A stretch of 64,000 nt of DNA from Gammaproteobacteria bacterium (GTDB lineage Bacteria > Pseudomonadota > Gammaproteobacteria > Eutrophobiales > Eutrophobiaceae), in assembly GCA_012103475.1 (NCBI GenBank), contig WLWS01000001.1, positions 705,881 to 769,880 of the forward strand, given 5' to 3'. Of the stretch, positions 9,563 through 16,994 are shown piece by piece (the first letter of the stretch is position 1; each line of letters begins with the position of its first letter). Below the pieces are notes generated by a model that did no database searches, was not told the DNA's origin, and saw only the letters and a program-made list of their open reading frames with translations. The translations under genes and the position numbers were made by a program.

Positions 9563-10315
9563 ATGGAAATCTGGCAGGGCATTGTATTAATTCTGGTCGG
9601 CACCATTGCCGGCTTTGTTAATGTCATGGCAGCTGGTGGCTCGATGATCACGGTACCGGCGATGGTTTTTATGGGCCTGCCCGGACCGGTTGCCAACGGC
9701 ACGAATCGCATCGCCATTCTCGCGCAAAATATCACAGCAGTAACCACCTTTTTTCGCAAAGGCTTTTCTGATTTTAAACTGAGCCTTAGTCTATCGCTTT
9801 GCGCTTTGCCCGGGGCCATTGCTGGCGCTTTTATCGGTACACGTCTCGAAGGTGTCTGGTTCAACCGAACCCTTGCCATCATCATGCTGATAATGATGGT
9901 GATTATGTCCATCAAGAAAAAGTCCGCTTCAGCAGATTCACCTGTTGCCGGTGTATCACGGCACAGACTTATCTTTGGCCACTTGCTTATGGTACTGGCC
10001 GGTTTATATGGTGGTTTTATTCAAATCGGCATTGGTTTTATCCTGCTACCTATCCTGCATCGAGTCATCGGTCTCGACATGGTTCGCGCTAACATGCATA
10101 AGGTTTTTATCATTGCGTCTTATACCATAGCCGCTTTGGCCATTTTTATTACACAGGTGGAAATCGCCTGGAGGCTCGGCATCTGTCTGGCCATTGGTAA
10201 TTCGATAGGCGCCTGGATGGGCGCACACATGGCCATTAAGAAAGGTGAAGGCCTGATTAAAGCAATACTGAATGTAGTACTGGTGCTTTTTATTATAAAA
10301 TTACTATTTTTCTAG
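9563..10315 (+). CDS. TauE/SafE family sulfite/anion exporter-like permease
   Basis: A 250-aa very hydrophobic protein with about seven to eight predicted membrane segments. It has the repeated TauE/SafE signature: an N-terminal half with GFVNVMAAGGSMITVPAMVF and PGPVANGTNR, and a second half with GLYGGFIQIGIGFILLP and VRANMHKVF. Family members move sulfite, sulfoacetate or other organosulfur anions, but the substrate cannot be told from sequence. It follows ychF by 31 bp and precedes the unrecognised zinc-ribbon-like gene by 15 bp. The three could be cotranscribed. Confidence 0.85.
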   Translation: MEIWQGIVLILVGTIAGFVNVMAAGGSMITVPAMVFMGLPGPVANGTNRIAILAQNITAVTTFFRKGFSDFKLSLSLSLCALPGAIAGAFIGTRLEGVWFNRTLAIIMLIMMVIMSIKKKSASADSPVAGVSRHRLIFGHLLMVLAGLYGGFIQIGIGFILLPILHRVIGLDMVRANMHKVFIIASYTIAALAIFITQVEIAWRLGICLAIGNSIGAWMGAHMAIKKGEGLIKAILNVVLVLFIIKLLFF

Positions 10316-10330
10316 ACAGGAAAAATATTC

Positions 10331-10720
10331 ATGGCAAATGGCGAGCTACGCTGCTGGAAATGTCTGCAGGAGCTGGAAGAAGTACTCACTCCGATGCCAC
10401 GCCTTGCCAAGTGCAAAAATTGCAAGGCCGACCTGCATGTTTGCCATTTGTGCGAGTTTTACGATACAACAGTAAATAACGCCTGCCGCGAGCCCATAGC
10501 TGACAAGGTAAACGATAAGACCCGATCCAATTTTTGTGGTTACTATCAGATCACATCTATCAGCGCCTCCGGAGCTGATGCTCAAATTGATGCTAGGAAG
10601 AGCTCACTGGAAGATCTTTTCGGGCTGGAGGAAGGCAGCAGTACTATCAGCGCATCAAATGCGGACGAGTCTAAACAGGCGCTTGATGCACTGTTTGGCC
10701 TGGAGCAGGATAAAGACTGA
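10331..10720 (+). CDS. Cysteine-rich hypothetical protein with two LFGLE repeats
   Basis: I do not recognise a named family. The 129-aa product has eight cysteines in its first 70 residues: Cys8-x2-Cys11, Cys28-x2-Cys31, Cys38-x2-Cys41, then Cys52 and Cys69. Paired CxxC motifs suggest one or two structural zinc sites. The C-terminal half is acidic and contains two near copies of one short motif, LEDLFGLE (93-100) and LDALFGLE (118-125), which could be short linear binding motifs. It has no signal peptide, so it is probably cytoplasmic. It starts 15 bp after the TauE-like gene and ends 1 bp from the convergent VOC gene. Confidence 0.8.
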   Translation: MANGELRCWKCLQELEEVLTPMPRLAKCKNCKADLHVCHLCEFYDTTVNNACREPIADKVNDKTRSNFCGYYQITSISASGADAQIDARKSSLEDLFGLEEGSSTISASNADESKQALDALFGLEQDKD

Positions 10721-10721
10721 C

Positions 10722-11087
10722 TTAGCCAGCCGGTTCCCAGAGCTGAATGGGATTGCCTTCAGGATCTTTCAGGCTGGCAAACCGTCCATTTGGATAAACC
10801 TGCTCATCAAGCTCAACCTCAATACCAGCATCGCGTAACTGCGCAACCATTGCTGCAAGATTATCCACCCGAAAATTAATCATCCACATTTGCGAGTCTC
10901 TGCCGAAGTAATCTGTATCAGTAGAGAAAGGGGCAAAGACTGTTGGCCCGGCTTCCTGCATCCAGGAGGCTTCTTCGTAAGTCTCAGGAACCATCTTCAC
11001 CCCGAGCATGTCCTGATACCATCTACTCAGAGAGGATGGATCTTTTGATCTGAAAAACAGGCCACCTATACCTTTTACAGTTTCCAC
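10722..11087 (-). CDS. VOC/glyoxalase-fold protein
   Basis: A 121-aa single-module vicinal-oxygen-chelate protein. The family pattern is visible in LFFRSKDPSSLSRWYQDMLG at the N-terminus, FRVDNLAAMVAQLRDAGIEV in the middle, and the C-terminal SLKDPEGNPIQLWEP with the usual metal-ligand Glu. VOC proteins include dioxygenases, glyoxalases and antibiotic-resistance proteins; no substrate can be assigned. It is the downstream-most gene of a leftward run that begins near 14112, and is 6 bp from the MAPEG gene. Confidence 0.82.
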   Translation of the reverse strand: METVKGIGGLFFRSKDPSSLSRWYQDMLGVKMVPETYEEASWMQEAGPTVFAPFSTDTDYFGRDSQMWMINFRVDNLAAMVAQLRDAGIEVELDEQVYPNGRFASLKDPEGNPIQLWEPAG

Positions 11088-11093
11088 CCTGAC

Positions 11094-11528
11094 TCAGAAC
11101 ACGATAAACCTGACAGCATTGATGGCCAGACCCAGAAGACAGAGAGTAGACAGGGTAAAAAGAATGACACGACCCATGACAATGTTCGAGAGGATTTGCC
11201 ACAGACTATGGACGATACGCAATCCGGTATACGCCCAGGCTAATCCAACATTAAGCCCACTCGTATCACCGGCCAGAACCAGCACCGCTATCACGGCATA
11301 GTATAGAGTCGGCTGCTCCATCAGGTGAGTGTAGTTATGAGAAACCCAGTTCACTTTGGCCGGCATCTTCGGCTCAACATCGACATAACGACTTCCTACT
11401 TCCGCATCTGCCAGATCAACACCTGCAGCAGCAAACGCTTTAAACCGGGTTATAACCATCCACAGAAGAACCGTGAGTGACCATAAAATAAGAACTGCCG
11501 CCGGAGCTAGTAGTGCGTGTGTATTCAT
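11094..11528 (-). CDS. MAPEG family membrane protein (short form)
   Basis: A 144-aa protein with four likely membrane helices (about residues 7-29, 72-90, 92-110 and 122-142). The segment VNWVSHNYTHLMEQPTLYYA resembles the loop and second helix of MAPEG proteins, which include microsomal glutathione transferases. Bacterial members are mostly uncharacterised; some act on lipid peroxides or conjugate glutathione. A strong ribosome-binding site (GGGGAGAT) lies just before the ATG. A second, longer MAPEG-like gene lies 1 kb upstream. Confidence 0.78.
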   Translation of the reverse strand: MNTHALLAPAAVLILWSLTVLLWMVITRFKAFAAAGVDLADAEVGSRYVDVEPKMPAKVNWVSHNYTHLMEQPTLYYAVIAVLVLAGDTSGLNVGLAWAYTGLRIVHSLWQILSNIVMGRVILFTLSTLCLLGLAINAVRFIVF

Positions 11529-11593
11529 TTTATCTCCCCAGTAAATTGATTAGTGTGACAAATAATTTACAACTGTTGAAACAACTCGAATTT

Positions 11594-11956
11594 CTATAAA
11601 AACACCTGCTGTTTTCGTGGATCTTTTGCTTCTGAATGAAGCGTCTCCCCCGGAGTCAGATACACAAATTTTACTCCAGAGGGCGAAGAACCCTTATGCC
11701 ATATTCCTTTTGGCACTGCAAATACGGCGCCGGCTCCTGTTTTGTATTTCTTTGCGCCGGTCTCTTCAAGAAGCGTAAATTCGACTTCACCTTCAATTAT
11801 ATAAAACAACTCGTCTGTATCCGGGTGCATCTCCCAAACCGGACTTTCTCCAGAAATATTGCCAGCTCCGACGGAGTTGCCATTGAACTTTATCAGATTA
11901 AGAAATGTACCCTCGGGATGCTCGTCTAATTCATCTGGAATATTTTTTATATTCAT
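11594..11956 (-). CDS. Cupin-domain protein
   Basis: A 120-aa single-domain cupin. Motif 1 is recognisable in WEMHPDTDELFYIIEGEVEF and motif 2 in VFAVPKGIWHKG, giving candidate metal-binding His and Glu residues. Small stand-alone cupins can be isomerases, dioxygenases or ligand sensors, and nothing here selects among them. The gene lies in the AT-richer run of small leftward genes, 65 bp upstream of the MAPEG gene. Confidence 0.78.
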   Translation of the reverse strand: MNIKNIPDELDEHPEGTFLNLIKFNGNSVGAGNISGESPVWEMHPDTDELFYIIEGEVEFTLLEETGAKKYKTGAGAVFAVPKGIWHKGSSPSGVKFVYLTPGETLHSEAKDPRKQQVFL

Positions 11957-11985
11957 ATTTTCTCAATCTGTTGTCTGTCATGCTT

Positions 11986-12393
11986 TTATTCCCGATCTTC
12001 CCAGAGCAAATAAACTACCCGCCAGGCATCTTGAGTTAATACTAGTTGAAACATTTTTGTCCCTCCACCTGTAAAAGGAACACCGTCAAGCACTCCTTCT
12101 TTCTGATAAGTAGATTGACGACACGCTATACCATTGAATATGGACGTATCGGACTCCGTTTCCCACTCATGAAACTCAGTTAATCTTCCATTTATCAATA
12201 GTTCTTCTCTAGGTTGCCAGAATTCCTCTATGGACCATATGCTCACGCCTGAATCAGTTCTGTTTCCAATTACGCAACCTTCCACAAAACAATTCGCAAA
12301 CAGATCGTAGTTCGGAACCCGATTTTCTCGATTATCAAATGAACGAAAGAATTCTTTGACTATGTTGTCAATGCTATTGAGGGACTTGCTCAT
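11986..12393 (-). CDS. NTF2-like (DUF4440/SnoaL-type) protein
   Basis: A 135-aa protein with the look of a small NTF2-fold domain: an N-terminal helix (SIDNIVKEFFRSFDNREN), a central YDLFANCFVEGCVIGNRTD segment, and a C-terminal strand pair ending FQLVLTQDAWRVVYLLWED. Such proteins range from polyketide cyclases to toxin-immunity and unknown enzymes. No catalytic residues can be asserted. It is 29 bp upstream of the cupin gene on the same strand. Confidence 0.65.
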   Translation of the reverse strand: MSKSLNSIDNIVKEFFRSFDNRENRVPNYDLFANCFVEGCVIGNRTDSGVSIWSIEEFWQPREELLINGRLTEFHEWETESDTSIFNGIACRQSTYQKEGVLDGVPFTGGGTKMFQLVLTQDAWRVVYLLWEDRE

Positions 12394-12494
12394 CCTTATG
12401 CTTAAGGCCTTACTAATCGACGTTCGTCAGTGCGTCTGGTAAAGCATTTCTTTGACCGGAACGAAACCTGAGTAACTGGTTGTGACTTTTCGCA

Positions 12495-13061
12495 TCAATT
12501 GAAAAGAAAACTTAATGCTAAATAACTAGTCATTCCGTAAACCGATAATAGCGTTAAAGACATAAAAACACCCCGAGTATTATCGTTGCCGTTTAAGTAA
12601 CTAAAAGTGTAGCCAACACGCGCTATCGGGAATAAGAGAATCCAGCTCCAGGCAGCTAATTGATTAGGCGACACAAAAGAAAAAACAAGCAAAAGAAGAA
12701 TGTAATAAACAATATTTTCGGTAGTATTCCGGTGCGTATTCAGACATCTTTCAATTTCAAAAATGCCTTTTTCAGAAACATCTGATTTCCTATAACCACT
12801 TGAAATCCACTCTTCGGGTGACGCAAATATTTTGAATCGATTTCGTGTTAATTCAGTTACTGTCATTATCCATGAATGATTTATTACCAAAATAGTGGCC
12901 GCGCATGATATCAGGCCAATTATCTCTCTGGACGGGTGAGATATTTGAATCGGGTCTATTCCAAGCATAAAATTTAATGCAACAGCTAACACCAATACAC
13001 CAAAAGGATAAAATTTTAAGATCCAATAAGAGTTGCCTGATGTTTCTGTTTCAACTTTCAT
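12495..13061 (-). CDS. MAPEG-like membrane protein (long form)
   Basis: A 188-aa protein with four hydrophobic segments (about 12-32, 43-65, 115-135 and 163-186). The pattern ERCLNTHRNTTENIVYY followed by ARVGYTFSYLNGNDNTRGVF matches the conserved R-x-H-x-N-x-x-EN and R-x-x-Y motifs of the MGST1/prostaglandin E synthase branch of MAPEG, whose members bind glutathione. A good ribosome-binding site (AAGGGGT) precedes the ATG. It is different enough from the MAPEG gene at 11094 to be a separate acquisition rather than a recent duplicate. Confidence 0.72.
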   Translation of the reverse strand: MKVETETSGNSYWILKFYPFGVLVLAVALNFMLGIDPIQISHPSREIIGLISCAATILVINHSWIMTVTELTRNRFKIFASPEEWISSGYRKSDVSEKGIFEIERCLNTHRNTTENIVYYILLLLVFSFVSPNQLAAWSWILLFPIARVGYTFSYLNGNDNTRGVFMSLTLLSVYGMTSYLALSFLFN

Positions 13062-13149
13062 GGATACCCCTTAATAGTCATAATTTAGCGCACGATCCGT
13101 CGATTGAAGGCGCAATCTTTTGGAGATCAGACTGCATGCGCTTGACAGC

Positions 13150-13548
13150 TTACCTAAGTATTCTTCTACAGAAATCACTTGCGATTTGAATGCATTCATT
13201 TTTAGCGTTTTTTCTTATTACTTGCCATCGATCAATTGGAGTTGTCTCATCATTTATCCTCTTAAGAACAAAGGACTCAAACTCAGCACTCATCTCGAAG
13301 TAATTGTGCATTTCTGAAATAGACTCCCAGTTCTCGGCCCAAAGCAGGGTAATTTTCTCGGAAAAACCTTCGGCAATGGCGCCATCATCACAATGACCGA
13401 ATTCTACATACGCATAATAGGTTTCTTCCCGGGAGCTTAAATAACCGCTAACACTTTCAGCGGCATAGGCTTGTATACTGGTGCATTCTTTGGCGTACGA
13501 ATTGAAACTAAGAAACAACAGTCCAAGAATAATATTTCTATGTAACAT
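13150..13548 (-). CDS. Secreted hypothetical protein
   Basis: I do not recognise the family. The 132-aa product has a clear signal peptide (MLHRNIILGLLFLSFNSYA, probable cleavage before KECTS), so it should be periplasmic. The mature part has four or five cysteines (Cys near the N-terminus and in FGHCDDG, KNECIQ and DFCRR), compatible with disulfides. It belongs to the small leftward genes between 11.1 and 14.1 kb. Confidence 0.65.
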   Translation of the reverse strand: MLHRNIILGLLFLSFNSYAKECTSIQAYAAESVSGYLSSREETYYAYVEFGHCDDGAIAEGFSEKITLLWAENWESISEMHNYFEMSAEFESFVLKRINDETTPIDRWQVIRKNAKNECIQIASDFCRRILR

Positions 13549-13620
13549 GCAGGTAACCTAAGGTCTTGCTAAGCAGCGTGTGTTTAGTGTGCATCCGGTG
13601 GAGCCAATTATTAAACAATT

Positions 13621-14112
13621 TCATCCAAATAGTTGTAGCAATTTGTTTTTGTTAACCCATTTCACTTTTGTAACCGCCATATAAACATAACCATTTTGGT
13701 TAGGTGTACGGTATGCGACAATAGCATTTAGTTCCTTAGCTAGGATTGCAGTCATTTCCCAGCCATCTTCCTCTTCAGCCTTCCAATGTGCCGAAGCAAG
13801 TTTCATTACATGTTTTTCAAGCCCTATATTCTGAATCTTTCTTGATGAGGCTTTGACTTTCTCCGCTAAAGAATCATTTCCCCAGGCCCACATCCATGTT
13901 CCTGATTTAGTTGAATATGAACCTGAAAAATGTATTTGTGCTCCAACTTGACGTTTTCCATCATGGGAAAATACAAGTAAGCCATCATCTTGATACCAAT
14001 CCCACCTTTCGTGTTCATTTAACTTATATTTATCAATGAATTTCTGTTGTCGCTCTTTAAGGTATGAAGAGCCAGTGTTTTTATATTCTTCGTAAACCGC
14101 CTCATCCTGCAA
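13621..14112 (-). CDS. Hypothetical protein (DUF6882-like), TTG start
   Basis: A 163-aa cytoplasmic protein with many aromatic residues. The segment HFSGSYSTKSGTWMWAWGND recalls proteins annotated as DUF6882, whose function is unknown to me. The only usable start is TTG at 14112, directly preceded by an in-frame TGA. No in-frame ATG occurs until mid-protein, so either TTG is the true start with a weak GAGAAAG site upstream, or the 5' end has been lost. It is the first gene of the leftward small-gene run. Confidence 0.6.
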   Translation of the reverse strand: MQDEAVYEEYKNTGSSYLKERQQKFIDKYKLNEHERWDWYQDDGLLVFSHDGKRQVGAQIHFSGSYSTKSGTWMWAWGNDSLAEKVKASSRKIQNIGLEKHVMKLASAHWKAEEEDGWEMTAILAKELNAIVAYRTPNQNGYVYMAVTKVKWVNKNKLLQLFG

Positions 14113-14191
14113 TCAGTTTCTTTCTCTTGTATCTTCATAACAGTACGCACATAGTTTATATATGTAGAAAATATAAACATGGCTTCTTCGA

Positions 14192-14458
14192 CTAAATTTT
14201 CTTTGGGTTCTCTGCCCGTTTAACAAATATTTCTATTACTTCCGGGCTTTCTATGAGTTTGACTATTTCGTGACCGGTGCGGGCGCAGTAGGCTTCGAAG
14301 TCTATTGTGGCGTGGGGATCGGTGGCTTCTACGTAGAGTACCTCGCCGGACTGCATTTTGTTTAGAGCGACTTTGGCTTTTAAAACAGGCAGAGGACAGT
14401 TCAGCCCCTTGGCGTCAAGATGTTCCTGGTGCGGTGGTTTCTCTAATGCTTCGTTCAT
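14192..14458 (-). CDS. tusA: TusA-family sulfurtransferase
   Basis: A small sulfur carrier of the TusA/SirA family. The diagnostic motif is LDAKGLNCPLPVLKAK, with the active Cys in CPxP, followed by the two-strand, two-helix fold (ATDPHATIDFEAYCARTGHE). In E. coli TusA takes sulfur from IscS for 2-thiouridine in tRNA; other members serve molybdenum or sulfur metabolism. The frame extends upstream to 14497, but that start would lie inside a hairpin. ATG at 14458 (88 aa) or 14467 is more reasonable. Confidence 0.85.
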   Translation of the reverse strand: MNEALEKPPHQEHLDAKGLNCPLPVLKAKVALNKMQSGEVLYVEATDPHATIDFEAYCARTGHEIVKLIESPEVIEIFVKRAENPKKI

Positions 14459-14473
14459 TCCCGGCATTATACT

Positions 14474-14500
14474 GGAGTGCTGCGCCTTGCACAGCACTCC
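14474..14500. terminator. Hairpin between TonB receptor gene and tusA
   Basis: GGAGTGCTG (14474-14482) and CAGCACTCC (14492-14500) form a perfect 9-bp stem with a 9-nt loop. Neither side has a good T tract, so this may be a weak or Rho-assisted terminator for the receptor gene or a processing element. The pairing is seen directly. Confidence 0.45.
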
Positions 14501-14515
14501 GGGAGAAATGCTCTG

Positions 14516-16579
14516 TTAAAAAGAAGAGCGGATTCCGATGATTCCGGAAGCGCCGGGTAGCGGTGCCAGATCCTTTACAAACGAGGTATGTCGGCGAACT
14601 TCTTCGTTGAGCAGGTTAGTGCCTCTTCCAAAGAGAGTAAACTCGCTACCACTGACTTTGAAGGTGTAACTGGCGTAGATATTCAGCATATCAAAACCGT
14701 CGGTCCCGGTTTCCAGTGGCGCGGTGTCATTTTGATCACCGGTATGGGTATATTCCATCGACAAGTTAAAAGGACCACGTGCGTAGTTCAGACCGGCACC
14801 AAGACGCCAGGGTGTGATTCGCGGTAGATTTACGCCACCGTCTCTTTCCGCTTCTACATAATCTGTCCAAAGACGTAAGTCCATGCTACCGCGCTGGTCG
14901 GAGAAAAGGTTCACCATGCCTTCCAGTTCGAAACCGTAAAACTCTGCATCTTGCTGTGCATGAAAAAGTAATAAGGGTTCTTCATCTTCGTCAGGATCAA
15001 GAATCTCTGTCGGATCACCACTGAAATCCTCCTCAACCCGATCGGCAAAGCCGTCATTGTTCAGATCCTGCTCCTGCAGGAAGATAAAATCATTGATCTG
15101 GTTATAAAATACATTGGCGGTGAAGGTGTAACGACCCTCCGTCTTACGCCAGTGCAGTTCTATATTATTGGAGTCTTCTTCGTCGAGCGCAGTATTACCG
15201 ATTTCAAAAGCATTGGTCGCCAGATGTGGGCCATTGGAAAACAGCTCTTCAATGGTCGGTGCTCTCTGGCTATGCGAAAAGGAGACACCCGCCTTATAGC
15301 CCTCAGCGTAATGCCAGTCCAGACCGGCAGAGGCACTGAATGTGTCATGACTCACCGATGCTCCGGTGCTGGAGTCACTGTCGGTATTCTCGTAGCGAAA
15401 GCCCATATCCAGATGCCAATCACCAAGATCCCGAGTCTCGACCAGAAACAGAGCGATGGAGTCCTGGGCGGCAGGTGGCACGAAGGCCTCTTCACCCACG
15501 GCGGAGAATTCCCTGTCGTTGTATTGCAGACCAACAACACCGTTCCAACCGGCAATCATATCGTGGGCAGCTTCCACTCGACCTTCCAGCTCTTCAACAT
15601 CAAAACGCGTACCAACTTCGCCACTGGGTTCCACTTCGGCATGTTTATAATCGTTGTAACCCCAGCGTGTGCGCAACCAGCGCAAGCCGTTTACAGGTTG
15701 ATCAAGACGTGCCTTGAAATCATAGCGGGTTTGTTGCATGTCTATAGAGACGCCGCCTTCTTCTTCCTCCTCCTCACCTTCTTCCTCATGGTGATGAGCA
15801 CCAGGAATACCATATTCTGCATCCAGATTATTCACTGAGAAACCAATAAACCCGCGCTCACCCACCCAGGACAGACCACCAGTGACGACTTCCGATTCCA
15901 TCGCGCTGTTCTCCTGGGTACCGGCTTCCTCACCTGCGTCAGGTTCAGTTTCGGAAAAACCCGGGATGTCATAGTCATCTCTGTCCCTGAGCATGCCATC
16001 AAAATGAAGTGCGAAGTTTCCAATGCCGACATTAAAGTTTGCCGCGCCGAGAAAACCATCGGAAACCGTTTCATATTGTGCAAGCACATCGCCTTCAAGG
16101 CCCTCTGGCACATAATCAAGAATGCGATCGTTGACAATATTCACCAGGCCACCACTGGTACCACTGCCATAGAGCAGAGTGGCTGGGCCACGCAGAATCT
16201 CGATCTGCCGGGCGAAAACAGGTTCTCCCGTCACTGCGTGATCGGCGCTTGTGGTCGAGGCATCCATACTGCCAATGCCATCCTGTAAGACCTTGACTCG
16301 CGCGCCAGACAGGCCGCGAATGACGGGGCGACCCACACCGGCACCAAAATCAGATGAACTGACACCCAGTTCATTGGAAACCGTTTCACCAATGTTCTGC
16401 ACGCTACGGCGTTTGAGCTCCTCTTTGCTCATAACATGGACAGGTTGAATAATATGGCCATCGACATCACTGAGCGGGTTGGCGCTGACACGGACTTCTT
16501 CAAGTTCATTATGCTGAGCATCGGCAATACAGGGACCGGTAGCGGACAGCAGCAGAAAACAGAATGCTAATTTTTTCAT
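14516..16579 (-). CDS. znuD: TonB-dependent receptor, probable zinc uptake (ZnuD-like)
   Basis: A 687-aa outer-membrane receptor. It has a signal peptide (about 1-19), a plug domain with RRSVQNIGETVSNELGV, GRPVIRGLSGARVKVLQDG and EILRGPATLLYGSG, then a 22-strand-type barrel ending in Phe (GIIGIRSSF). A loop at residues 262-274 is three His followed by nine Glu around one Gly, typical of metal-binding loops in ZnuD-type receptors. The zur-znuACB operon next door supports zinc as substrate, though other metals or metallophores are possible. It is cotranscribed with, or downstream of, the small Zur-flanked gene at 16658. Confidence 0.85.
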   Translation of the reverse strand: MKKLAFCFLLLSATGPCIADAQHNELEEVRVSANPLSDVDGHIIQPVHVMSKEELKRRSVQNIGETVSNELGVSSSDFGAGVGRPVIRGLSGARVKVLQDGIGSMDASTTSADHAVTGEPVFARQIEILRGPATLLYGSGTSGGLVNIVNDRILDYVPEGLEGDVLAQYETVSDGFLGAANFNVGIGNFALHFDGMLRDRDDYDIPGFSETEPDAGEEAGTQENSAMESEVVTGGLSWVGERGFIGFSVNNLDAEYGIPGAHHHEEEGEEEEEEGGVSIDMQQTRYDFKARLDQPVNGLRWLRTRWGYNDYKHAEVEPSGEVGTRFDVEELEGRVEAAHDMIAGWNGVVGLQYNDREFSAVGEEAFVPPAAQDSIALFLVETRDLGDWHLDMGFRYENTDSDSSTGASVSHDTFSASAGLDWHYAEGYKAGVSFSHSQRAPTIEELFSNGPHLATNAFEIGNTALDEEDSNNIELHWRKTEGRYTFTANVFYNQINDFIFLQEQDLNNDGFADRVEEDFSGDPTEILDPDEDEEPLLLFHAQQDAEFYGFELEGMVNLFSDQRGSMDLRLWTDYVEAERDGGVNLPRITPWRLGAGLNYARGPFNLSMEYTHTGDQNDTAPLETGTDGFDMLNIYASYTFKVSGSEFTLFGRGTNLLNEEVRRHTSFVKDLAPLPGASGIIGIRSSF

Positions 16580-16657
16580 TACAAGGGACTCCGAATGATT
16601 AATACAAATCGCACCACCAACCAGCGGTGCTAGGGCTAAAGCCAGATAAACGTATTT

Positions 16658-16933
16658 TCAGACGGTAAGGGGTGGGGCTCGCGACAGACTGGTTGGCCAG
16701 TCACTATTATCATGCCTGGTATAGGAGGTGAGCGGTGCTTCACCCTTGTTCAGGGTGGTAAATTCCAGCAGGTTACCAGCTGGCAGAGTGTGCTCCTGCG
16801 TATCCAGCTTGGTGCACAGCAGACAATCACTGACTTCTTCCTCGAGCGTGTGGTTCATGTCGTGCATGAACAGACTGCCCTGACCCATGAGGATCACCAG
16901 TACAAGAAAGATAAAACTGTGCTTTTTATGCAT
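16658..16933 (-). CDS. Small Cys/His membrane-anchored protein, Zur-controlled (DUF2946-like)
   Basis: A 91-aa product with an N-terminal hydrophobic segment (residues 6-22), then His24, His28, Cys37-x2-Cys40 and His48, and a C-terminal Arg-Ala-Pro-Pro near the end. This layout resembles DUF2946 proteins, which are often found beside metal-related TonB receptors, but I cannot confirm membership. I chose ATG at 16933 because the longer frame to 17086 would run across the Zur operator and overlap zur. It lies directly upstream of the receptor gene with a 78-bp gap. A periplasmic metal-binding or delivery role is inference. Confidence 0.7.
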   Translation of the reverse strand: MHKKHSFIFLVLVILMGQGSLFMHDMNHTLEEEVSDCLLCTKLDTQEHTLPAGNLLEFTTLNKGEAPLTSYTRHDNSDWPTSLSRAPPLTV

Positions 16934-16958
16934 TATTTGGCTGGTTTGGAAAAGCGTA

Positions 16959-16975
16959 ATGTTATAATATAACAT
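16959..16975. promoter_or_regulatory. Zur operator between divergent zinc genes
   Basis: ATGTTATAATATAACAT is a perfect palindrome about the central A at 16967 and matches the core of the gammaproteobacterial Zur box. It lies in the 61-bp gap between the divergent starts at 16933 and 16995. Zinc-loaded Zur bound here could repress both directions at once, including its own gene. Confidence 0.9.
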
Positions 16976-16994
16976 CTTTTCCTGAGAACACAAG

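Noticed and set aside
12409-12444. Imperfect hairpin between the NTF2-like and long MAPEG genes, possibly an integron attC site
   Set aside because: The stems CTTAC/GTAAAG and GACG/CGTC pair only partly, and no proper RYYYAAC/GTTRRRY core sites were found; other gaps in the island show no matching element.
15152-15838. 228-codon open frame on the plus strand inside the TonB receptor gene
   Set aside because: It is the antisense shadow of a well-supported receptor; no ribosome-binding site and no recognisable domain.
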